Shown here piece by piece: positions 43,101 through 51,062 of a DNA stretch of 64,000 nt. This stretch comes from Melanopsichium pennsylvanicum (Eukaryota > Basidiomycota > Ustilaginomycetes > Ustilaginales). The notes below the pieces were generated by a model, which searched no databases, was not told the DNA's origin, and saw only the letters and a program-made list of their open reading frames with translations. How positions within the stretch are numbered: position 1 is the first letter of the stretch; each line of letters opens with the position of its first letter. The position numbers were made by a program, and so were the translations under genes. The stretch lies in contig OAPG01000010.1 of assembly GCA_900208305.1 (NCBI GenBank), forward strand, positions 496,001 through 560,000. Direction: 5' to 3'.

Positions 43101-45603
43101 AGCCGCCAAGGAAGAGTCCCTTAGAGCTGGTGGCCTGGATCGGCTTGACTGCGCCTGACAACACCACGGCTGGGTTGAGGTAGGGGAAGAGGTCGACGTG
43201 GCGGTAGAAGTGGGCGATGGAACGGTTGGCACCCGAGGCAGACTTGAGCTTGACAGACCCGATAACAATGTAGCGCACAACGGCGTTCTTGCCGCGGTAG
43301 CTGCCTTTGGCGCCCTTGGATACCGGAAGCTCGAGGGAGAAAGGAATTGAGTGTGACCCGACCTTTCCCTCGGCATATCCTTCAGCATCCGGCCCACCAG
43401 AGAAGCATGCAAGAGCGGAGAACGGCGCCGTCTCTGGGCTAGAAAGCATCGGCGAACCATCAAGATAATATGGCTCGCTGGGGCCATGATTCGATCGATC
43501 ACCGTCGATGACTGAGGCGTGGTGATAGAAAATGTACCTGGTGTCGTCGGCAAGCAGCTCTTCGAACCCCACGACTCGGAGCTTGGGCTGAGCAAGGAAG
43601 ACTCCACCTTCCTTGTCGGAACCTTTGCGGACGCAAATCTGCATTCGGCCTTGCAGCGTACCTCCCTCCACGACCAGATCAGACTCTAAGACGAGGTCCA
43701 CTTCAACCCGAGCCTTGCTTGCCTTGCCCTGCTCAAGCGCTGCTGGAGGCGGTGCGACAGCGGCCGCAACAGCATTGCTGCGCTTGAGGCCGTTTTTGCT
43801 CTGGATTTCGACAGACTTGGCAGCAGAGGCAGGCAACTTACGGTCCGAATTGCCGAGCAATCGATTCAGCTCCTTGCTTCGACGCAATGGATTTGCGGTC
43901 GTACTGAGCAGCGTGCCGTGACGCTCGAGGAGAGCCACGTTGACGTTGGTCTCGGAAAGACTTCTTCGGGGGCGGTTTCTATTTTTTCTGCTGGCTTCAG
44001 TTCCCCCAGCTCCAATTTCGCTTGCTTTGTCAGGTGATGAAGAGATGTGACTCTGTACAGATGAAGATGGAGCCATGCCGCCTTGACTCAGCGATGTCTT
44101 CATCGTCTGTCCTGCACCCAGGCGTACGGAGCCCATGATGCTGTCTTGATCCAGCGCCGTGATCTCGTGAGGCAACACCAAGAGTCCGGTATCGTAAGTC
44201 ATGCGGAAGTTGTCCAGGCTTACAAGCGCTCCCCCTCCTTCTGCTCCTTCGAGTCCCTTCAGCCCTCGCTTGCTTCGCATAGAGACACTGGCGAGAGAGG
44301 TGCGAGACCTTCTGTTCTGCTCAAGGGCAGCTGCTTTCGTAGATCCTTGTGCTGGCTCATCGTCGTGGTTTTGTAGGCCCTGTGGGCCAGTCTGGTTACT
44401 TGGGCTCTGCATGAGGCTTGCCTTCGGGGCGTTGCTTGAAGTCTGCGATCTTGAGAGAGAGACGGTGGAAGGTACGGTCCCGGTGTGTGATTGGTTGGCG
44501 GCAGGACCGATGTCTGAGATTGCGATCTGGGAGCCGCGCTCACTTATCGCGCCAGTCTCATGGTCGATGCGAGCTGTCTCGGAACCATCAGGTCCGTAGA
44601 AGCTGCCAACTCGCCATTGTACTGGTCGACCAGCACTCTCGGATTCGTCTGCCATGTCGATTCGGTGAAGCAATGCTGGAACGTCAGGGCGAGCGTCAGG
44701 GCCGGCAGTGGCCGGCCTGGATCGAGGTTGCTTGGTGCGAGTATGACCACCGAAGCCGTCTGGTACCATGACTTCGGTCTCATCGTCCGAGATAGCTTCT
44801 TGAGGGGCATCGGTGCTGCTGAAAGTGTTCTGAGATCTTTTTGCGCCAAGTTTAGGTCCCAGACGCGCCTGGAGGGATCCTTGACGACTCGCAGCGCCTT
44901 TGATGCTGACCCGATGACGTCCAGCTCCTCGAGGGATCTCAGCTGACCTTCCAAGACTAGATCCACCGTCGGATCGGTAGCCGGAAGCAAGACTGGTGTT
45001 GCTCTTGCTCTCTCGTACGGTCCTGTTCCCAGCCGGGTGCGGCTGCTCTGAGACAGGACGTCCGTGTTCCAGTGCTGGCCGAGTTCCTGATGCTCTGGCG
45101 TTGAGTTCAGCAGCGTGGAGCTGAGGCTGGCTAGTGTGCTTCTTGAGCCTCTGGACGCTGCTAACACCTGAGGATGCGGTCGACGCAGAGGAATCAGTGA
45201 GTGTTGGACTCTGATCGCTGTCAGTCTCGGCACTGCTCGTTGCTGTATCGGTACTGTATCCACCCATAGCAGCGACTGCAGCGCTTAAACTATGGAGCTG
45301 GTGGGGCTGCACGATGATCTCGTCGCCTGCACTGGAGGGTGACTTGAAATCTTCGTCGGTGTAAGCACCGTGTCCAAGCACAGAAGGCTCGCCAGAGACG
45401 ATTCGAACACGTCTAGAGTCCTCTTCGGCAGTCTTGGGCCTAAGACCGCGCATCTTGTTCATGGATGACTTCTTGGGAATCATGTGCGCTCTTGTGCGAC
45501 TGTGGAAGCCAGACGTTGAGGTAGAGGTAGCCGAGGTGCGAGAGCCGGTGTCGGTCGAGTAAGCCTCCGACTCATGGGCGAAGTCGATACCGAGACCCGA
45601 CAT
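40177..45603 (-). CDS. Giant arrestin-fold protein
   Basis: A 1808-residue single-exon frame with ATG at 45603. An arrestin-like fold covers about residues 635-1000. The N-lobe runs from VDLVLESDLVVEGGTLQG to YIVIGSVKL, and the C-lobe from GGSGKVHLMASLHRNTWVAG through VYINVGIQNDTSKKINGMTL to the final strand VELPIRVINFVSIDPPP. Fungal alpha-arrestins link ubiquitin ligases to plasma-membrane transporters for endocytosis, or act in pH sensing. The rest, over 1400 residues, is disordered: Ser/Thr-rich N-terminus, His/Gln/Met-rich and acidic middle (EQEEAGDG, DDDEEEWIADEEADD), Ser-rich C-terminus. No canonical PPxY ubiquitin-ligase motif is visible; YPPGCEPYEP is the nearest. At 1808 residues it is far larger than most members. 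Its partners are unknown. Confidence 0.82.
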   Translation of the reverse strand: MSGLGIDFAHESEAYSTDTGSRTSATSTSTSGFHSRTRAHMIPKKSSMNKMRGLRPKTAEEDSRRVRIVSGEPSVLGHGAYTDEDFKSPSSAGDEIIVQPHQLHSLSAAVAAMGGYSTDTATSSAETDSDQSPTLTDSSASTASSGVSSVQRLKKHTSQPQLHAAELNARASGTRPALEHGRPVSEQPHPAGNRTVRESKSNTSLASGYRSDGGSSLGRSAEIPRGAGRHRVSIKGAASRQGSLQARLGPKLGAKRSQNTFSSTDAPQEAISDDETEVMVPDGFGGHTRTKQPRSRPATAGPDARPDVPALLHRIDMADESESAGRPVQWRVGSFYGPDGSETARIDHETGAISERGSQIAISDIGPAANQSHTGTVPSTVSLSRSQTSSNAPKASLMQSPSNQTGPQGLQNHDDEPAQGSTKAAALEQNRRSRTSLASVSMRSKRGLKGLEGAEGGGALVSLDNFRMTYDTGLLVLPHEITALDQDSIMGSVRLGAGQTMKTSLSQGGMAPSSSVQSHISSSPDKASEIGAGGTEASRKNRNRPRRSLSETNVNVALLERHGTLLSTTANPLRRSKELNRLLGNSDRKLPASAAKSVEIQSKNGLKRSNAVAAAVAPPPAALEQGKASKARVEVDLVLESDLVVEGGTLQGRMQICVRKGSDKEGGVFLAQPKLRVVGFEELLADDTRYIFYHHASVIDGDRSNHGPSEPYYLDGSPMLSSPETAPFSALACFSGGPDAEGYAEGKVGSHSIPFSLELPVSKGAKGSYRGKNAVVRYIVIGSVKLKSASGANRSIAHFYRHVDLFPYLNPAVVLSGAVKPIQATSSKGLFLGGSGKVHLMASLHRNTWVAGQRVYINVGIQNDTSKKINGMTLSLIRTVTLYKPRPELELDSQTARRDVDPDACQTSTTRKKIAEEELEMGQKGSRGVVTARGWWTGVESGQRVESSHYMQIPAHALSISRGRHVEVVYSIKVSIGSSLSSDVSVELPIRVINFVSIDPPPLRKSRGGKLVSEATRSWATPGSVFSDIKPPASASGATGGDGMVARLKSVDAMRSPGKTEISLQNFDQHKQAARLLSPGEVATEQTRRLQHQKSLDFINHAIRSAAARRGVDITPTTDSSTRTPSPAGLGIGVLESDSHSEGKIGHSPGENSSTDDVSGFDEDYDEDTKTPMPSTSRPAAYPPGCEPYEPHHHEAHQQEHRETYSNLPVTLHLPGGLHHMQQIQMQMCHMQSANQSFAQRSMPARTRMLPMLRINNANAVSLDDIGDDYDDVEEQEEAGDGTLALNDESMAEMNMVIGSARLDDDDEHWQFDDSVLAIDADQDGMPVLEEGRKNEAHERDGWSLRRRGLDDDEEEWIADEEADDVAEVSSIMQAVSITPIAQETSAPPPSAASAPSSIVSPAATVERQATAAGPGIPTRGDSRPSASRPEGSTPQAFVTKPLKIFKESTTTLLPQQIIRAKPSTDALPAQSATSAAIPLAKHSRADSTQHQALSTVNLKRHSDNLSCHTSQPQLQSAVQRAGHRSTYSVTGLKPLILKPRATNDGRKGSSSTAGSRTPETTSARDGAPESDTDGSEGVKTPASPYNDLPQIGQIGQRQQQQQDALLADTQVMSGARAQKALDASLSNPGAGDMPRSSTLQSIAGHTKHLRHADSTSSLISVSGTETPGALSRSHSQHNLRGASIIVPSVRNKIAMLESRASALREFTSGVTVGSGSSSPASGSPIKTSASMGKVAQLAANAEKVGGGLMTSSTSGRLGRKGSWMSTADSEDGSSSVVSSVVGVPEYMKNVGNGTGSGFNAPMLRGLR

Positions 45604-47390
45604 GATTCAGGGTGTTCAGACGGAAGGCTGTATATGATATGCTTTGTATATCCTAAAACGAAAATTACTTCCGGGCGGCCTTGCGGGGCCTGTTTGTGAA
45701 ATTGTCTCGATGTTGAAGTGATGATACGGAACAGGTCTTGCAGGAGAAGTAGAGTAAGAGAAACGATGTGATAGCAATAGGAGAGGCTGATGAAATAAGT
45801 TGAGAAAAGAGGAAGGGATGAGAGTAATGAGATGAAAGTAGAAAGGCAACAACGATGAGGGCCGGCTAGAGCATAGGTTTCAGTGGGGCTGAAGGGCGAG
45901 GGCTCAGAAGTAGCAAAGCTTACTCGACGGGCGGGGATTGGCTGTCTTAGAAACTATGAGGGCTCAAGATTGTTTGCTCGCAACAGTCAAGGGGCTGGTG
46001 TTGAGGCGAAGACGGTATGATCGGCAGCCGGGCAAGGGAAAAACATAGGACATGGATTACCTTTGCATGGCGTGGGACGGTGTCTTGGGATCAACATCTA
46101 CAGGTTTCGGACTGGAGGTGACGTGAAGAGAACCGAAAGATGCATGATCGTGGATCGACCAGGCAATGGAAAGCTTCGGAGGGCAGCAGGCAGCTTAAGG
46201 CAGCACAAGAGCATCAGAAGGGTGGGTAGGTCATTTAGCTAGGACAAGCTCGCTGCTCACGCAAGAAGGTGCAGTCAAGGTAAGCGTCAAGATGATGCGA
46301 TGCGAAGACATGCGCACTCGAAACGGAACGCACATGTTTCGGTTAGTGAGGAGATGAGTGGAGAAGGATCGAACCTCTGTCAGAGGGTGGGGGCCGACAG
46401 CGACGGAGGCGGACAAACGACAAGCAGCCGTCGAATTAGTCGTAGCGCGCGTCTTTTGAGCCATATCATTTTTTGTTGTTCTGCTCAGATTCGTCCAATC
46501 ATTTTAATCTTGCTTGCTCTCCTGTTTGTGCACCTCTTCATGTTTCGACTTGACCTGGATGATCAGCCGATGTCTGTACAACATGTCTGTACAACATGGA
46601 ATTGCCAAAAGCTGTCTTAAATGCAGGTGCAAGCGCCCGTCCCGATCCTCAGACATGTAGTTTCGCTCCGTGAAATCAGACGCAGTATCTGACAGTTGGC
46701 ATCCAAAGGTTGAATTCGGACGAGAAAAGAACTTTTGATGTGCTGAAATAGCAACCAAAGGTCTAACATCTTTTTAATTTTTTTTTACCATAGATTCCTG
46801 TACCGCAAATTATTTAAATACAGAAAAGTAAATTACAGTAAAGAAGTGTATGACGTCGGAGCCAGCAACTCTGCACCTCGACCCTAACGTCTGTAAAGTA
46901 TTAATTAGAGAGTGGAAACCAAAAACGCAGTTGCCAACCCTGAAATTACGCACAAACACGCACGTACACGTTCTCAGGCAGTATCGTCAAATTCGGCAAG
47001 CGCTCAGTGCTCATCGACGATTCACGATTGCTTGCGGCTTACTTGGTTGCAGCACGCCAAACAAGCGTCGACGATAGCTGCACATCCAACCACATTGTTC
47101 TCACCTCTCTGTCGATCATCACAGCATAATTGTTTCCCCTTCGCATCATCGCTTTCGTTACCTTTGGTTGAGAGGCTCGGCTTCTCCTTTGCTCTTTCTT
47201 TCACCTTGCGCCAACTTTTCACCCGGTTGCACGACCGCGTCAAGCTCAGAACTCATGTTCGTCCACGCACGTTACCACCTTTGACAGCGTGAATCGATTC
47301 TTTTGCTCCTCGTGCCACCCAAAATTGACTGTCACTACCACATGTCGTACTTCCTCAACGATTTAGGAAGTTTTTCAATCGTGAGACACC
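45604..47390. promoter_or_regulatory. Divergent promoter, arrestin-like gene / GT31
   Basis: A 1.8 kb interval between two divergent genes. It contains an AT-rich GTAAATTACAGTAAAG copy at 46828-46843. The last 300 bases before the GT31 start are pyrimidine-rich, as is common for fungal leaders. Small ORFs here are not supported. Confidence 0.45.
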
Positions 47391-50300
47391 ATGTCCGGCG
47401 AACCGAGATCCAGGATGGGAGCGGGGAAATCAGGTGCACCTATGAGTCCTCATGCCGTTCAACGTCATCCATTCACACGCACACCCTCAACAGAACCTCC
47501 ACGCTTCCACCTTCCTCGAGAATCGAATCACTCGTCTGGCGGCTTAAATCCTAACTCCACCGTTGATGGCACACTTGCTGTCGATCTGAGCTCCAACGCG
47601 TCAACAGACCACGAGCATCCCTCGTTTGATGCTTCCATCAATAGCTTGTCAGCCTCCGCAGAATCTTACGCTGACTTTCGCTCTTCAGCTTTCAAGTACT
47701 GGCCTGAGCCAAACGGTTCTCCTTCACAATTCGAATCTTATAGTGCTCAGAACGTCGAGCAGCATGATACGTATATAGCAGGTGAATATTCGGGTCCTCA
47801 CTCCAGAGCAACGAGGCTGCACAACAAGTCCGCCTACGCAGCTTCCACCGACGGCGACCTTATTCCCATCGCTTCCTCGTCCCGCACATCCGGAACATCT
47901 AGCGCTCGGATGGCCACGCCGCTGGTTGGTGTCAACCTCACCGACCAGCAGATCGCCGACATGACCGAGTCCGACGTTTCAGAGTACGACGACACCGTAA
48001 AGTTGCGGCGTGCTAGACGCGGCAGTGGCCCCAACTCAGGTGCCACCTCCATGTTGAGCTCCATCACGAAGAGCCTCCGGGGCGAGCCTTTCTGGAACAA
48101 GTCGAGCGGATCCAATACTTCTCTGACAGCAAGCCGGTCGCGTAGCCTGAAAAAGTCAAAATGGAACCGCAACTCCAAGACGGACAAGATGCTGTTCTCC
48201 TCATCCTCCTCGGCGTCCTCCAAGGATCGCAATCGCAGCCGAAGGACGTCCTCAATATGGACACATCCACTGCGAATGTTTGCATACTTCTTCAGCAAGG
48301 TCTTCAGGACCGCTTTTGGCCCCATCCACCCCATAACCATCATCCTGGCGCTCATACTCATGGCAAGCTTTGTGGCTTCAATCACCAAGCTCGTCATTTA
48401 CGTTCTCAATCCGGACAAAGAGCCTTTGCCGTGGCGGCCTTACTGCCAGAAGCAACCCCCATTCCCTCATGCCTACGCGGATGCACTTGCACCTGTGGAT
48501 GTGTTTGTTGGCGTCTTCAGCATCGACAGCGCTTACGAGCGACGCCAACTCATTCGAAGCACCTACGCAACACATACAATGCCCGTCGATCCCCTCTCCG
48601 GCACGCCTTCCAGCAACGTTCAGGTCAAGTTCATCATCGGAAAGCCCCGCCAGGCTCATGCAAGGCGAGTCGCCCTCGAGATGGAAATGTTCAATGATGT
48701 CGTGGTACTCGATATGGAGGAAAACATGAACCGAGGCAAGACGCACGCCTTCTTTAGATGGGCAGCAGAGAACGCCACGGTGCCGTTCCTGCGCGCTTTC
48801 GACGATGAGCAACAGCAACATCTTGGAAGCACACAGCTGAGCGAGCGTGGGTGGCATGGCAATAGGCACGGTCAAACGCGGGAAGTCCTTGGAGGCTCCG
48901 CTGATCAGGTGCGACGTTACGAGGTGCTGTGGAAGAAGGCCGACTATGTCGTCAAAGCCGACGATGATGCGTACATCATCTTGGAGGAGCTGGAACGCCA
49001 CCTTCGAGTTGCGCCGCGTCAAATGACCTACTGGGGCTATCTGATTCGCAACTGGTTCATGGGCGGCGAGTGCTATGCTTTGTCCAACGACTTGGTCCAG
49101 TATATCGCGCATTCCGAGACCGTGCAGCATTATGTCAAGGGCAAGGAAGACAAGAAGGTAGCACAGTGGATCAACTTGCATCCGAATCGATCAGACATCC
49201 ACTGGGTTTCGGAACGCTGCTGGATCTACGACCATCCCAAGGCGGGAACTGCGTATTCGCACGGCTTCTTGTTTCCCGACTATGTTGAGAAAATAAAGCT
49301 GGAAGGTCGACGTGGCTTGACCGACCAAGAGATTGCCCGTCGTGGTGGCGAGCACCGCGCCAAGTCGTACTCTACCGTGTCGCGCTGGAACTCGCCTTAT
49401 GTGGAGCCACGCAGCGACCTCACAGTAGAAGAAGAGGTGGAGGCTCTGGTTGAAGGAGGCGGACGATGGGCAGGAACATGGGTCCGAGGCGAAGAGGGCA
49501 ACGACACCCAAGTTTGGATTCCGTGGCAGCAAATTGTGTTTGAGGCTGACGACGACCGTCTCAAGCCCGCCGTCTTGGACGGTCTGGGAACACATCCAAC
49601 GCTCGCCGAAGAGGTTGGCATCGATCCGGCCTCCGGCCTGACGGTGAGACACATCAACTCGGTGAACCCAAAGCCGCTCGAACCTGTCGCCAACACCGAT
49701 GGAGGATTGCAGCAAGCACAAAAGCGGAAACGCGATATACCCTTTCTTGCGCATCTGCCCTCGGTCCCTGGTTTCGACTTTGGTGCTGGTGGCGTGTCTC
49801 GCATTGCAGCTGAGCAACGAAAGCGATCGTTTGCTAGCTCTGCTATGCAGCCGCGCATGATACCCCTACCCACTCACAAGGATGGCAACGGCGAGGCAGA
49901 AGAGCTGAGACACCGGCGCTACCTCGGACGACGATTCGGCGGTACGGTGGTGGTGCATTATCTCAAAAAGAGCGAGTGGTTCTACGAGACTGCCTTGGCA
50001 TTCGCGGGACGGGGTCGCTTCTGGGCGGACGGTGCTGGCGGTACGGGTAGTGAATGGCGGATGTACGGCAGCCCGCTGGTTCGCCACGAAGATGGCTACA
50101 TCAGCGGAGGCCGAAGTCAGCCACGACCTGACATGGAGATGGCGTACCTACAGCAGGCGAGGCTCCAGGCTCAGGCCAACGCGGCACAAGCGCAAGCGCT
50201 GGCGGCAAGGATGGGAAGCTTCACAAAGCCCAAACCAGCCACACCTGGCACTCCGCCAAAAAAAACCCCACAGCAGAATCAGCAAGCGCAACTGGCGTGA
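47391..50300 (+). CDS. GT31-family glycosyltransferase (beta-1,3-galactosyltransferase type)
   Basis: A 969-residue single-exon gene. About 300 Ser-rich cytosolic residues precede one membrane span near residues 313-338 (ITIILALILMASFVASITKL), giving a type II Golgi topology with the catalytic domain in the lumen. The domain (about residues 365-680) follows the GT31 order: VDVFVGVFSIDSAYERRQLI, then RSTYATHTM, then VKFIIGK, and a DxD-type metal site in VVKADDDAYIILEELERH near residue 521. It continues through YWGYLIRNWFMGGECYALS to RCWIYDHPKAGTAYSHGF. GT31 enzymes usually add galactose or N-acetyl sugars in beta-1,3 linkage; donor and acceptor here are not known. The cytosolic tail is unusually long for the family, and the C-terminus ends in an Ala/Gln-rich stretch. 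It may decorate wall or secreted glycoproteins. Confidence 0.85.
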   Translation: MSGEPRSRMGAGKSGAPMSPHAVQRHPFTRTPSTEPPRFHLPRESNHSSGGLNPNSTVDGTLAVDLSSNASTDHEHPSFDASINSLSASAESYADFRSSAFKYWPEPNGSPSQFESYSAQNVEQHDTYIAGEYSGPHSRATRLHNKSAYAASTDGDLIPIASSSRTSGTSSARMATPLVGVNLTDQQIADMTESDVSEYDDTVKLRRARRGSGPNSGATSMLSSITKSLRGEPFWNKSSGSNTSLTASRSRSLKKSKWNRNSKTDKMLFSSSSSASSKDRNRSRRTSSIWTHPLRMFAYFFSKVFRTAFGPIHPITIILALILMASFVASITKLVIYVLNPDKEPLPWRPYCQKQPPFPHAYADALAPVDVFVGVFSIDSAYERRQLIRSTYATHTMPVDPLSGTPSSNVQVKFIIGKPRQAHARRVALEMEMFNDVVVLDMEENMNRGKTHAFFRWAAENATVPFLRAFDDEQQQHLGSTQLSERGWHGNRHGQTREVLGGSADQVRRYEVLWKKADYVVKADDDAYIILEELERHLRVAPRQMTYWGYLIRNWFMGGECYALSNDLVQYIAHSETVQHYVKGKEDKKVAQWINLHPNRSDIHWVSERCWIYDHPKAGTAYSHGFLFPDYVEKIKLEGRRGLTDQEIARRGGEHRAKSYSTVSRWNSPYVEPRSDLTVEEEVEALVEGGGRWAGTWVRGEEGNDTQVWIPWQQIVFEADDDRLKPAVLDGLGTHPTLAEEVGIDPASGLTVRHINSVNPKPLEPVANTDGGLQQAQKRKRDIPFLAHLPSVPGFDFGAGGVSRIAAEQRKRSFASSAMQPRMIPLPTHKDGNGEAEELRHRRYLGRRFGGTVVVHYLKKSEWFYETALAFAGRGRFWADGAGGTGSEWRMYGSPLVRHEDGYISGGRSQPRPDMEMAYLQQARLQAQANAAQAQALAARMGSFTKPKPATPGTPPKKTPQQNQQAQLA

Positions 50301-51062
50301 TTGTAGTGGGTCATTGACCCAAGTAGGCCTTCTCATGCGCAACAATCTTGTCGCTGGTTCGTTCTGAATCAATTCACGTAAAATGCTTACTTGCCATTTT
50401 CATCAAAGTTGCTTGATCCTTTCGAGCGTCGCAAACCATACCTTTTCCGGGCTTCTATCGGCCGTGTCATTTGCAGTGATGCGCAAGAACCTGGGCATCG
50501 GATTTTGGCCGGCGGGAATGGCTGATCCTAAGGCAACATGTATCACAACATGTACAATCCACATGCCCGGTCGTGAGAGAGAGCTGAGTTGATGTGACTT
50601 TGTAGTGTGGCCTCCCAGCTTTGTCGCGTGACTTTACGCGACTATCGCGTACACAAAAAATTCAAGAGGGAAAAAAGGTGACACTTTTCCGCTCAGCCCA
50701 AAAAAAAGACCTCAATCTACGCGAAATCAGAGTGTGAGTGTGAATCAAGACTGAGCCGAAGCTCGGGTCTATGCAACACTACCTGAGCTGAGCAGAGCTC
50801 TGACCTTTTCTTGCTTCATGCCTTCGGTGGCGCACTTTTCACCATCATCGTTATATTGCACCTCCTATCCACATCTGCACCACTGTCTCTTGTTTGGATT
50901 GACACCTGCGCCACAGGCCTTGGATCACCGACGCGACCTCCGCGAACGCGTTCGTCCATCAGAACGACTCGGGACACCGAGTGGAGGCATGGTTGCTAAT
51001 TGAACACCAAGCAGAGATCTCGGAGACGCATTCGCAACATACAGCCTCCATCCGTGCTGACC
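50301..51062. other. Intergenic spacer
   Basis: About 760 bp between the GT31 gene and RAD54, both on +. The RAD54 frame is open back to 51000, but the first in-frame ATG is at 51063. No other feature was recognised. Confidence 0.5.

Noticed and set aside
46366..46390. tRNA B-box-like sequence (AGGTTCGATCC on the - strand)
   Set aside because: The flanking bases cannot form a T stem or an acceptor stem, and no A box lies at the right distance.
51000..51062. N-terminal extension of RAD54 by 21 codons
   Set aside because: The extension begins with TTG and contains no ATG; ATG at 51063 is used.
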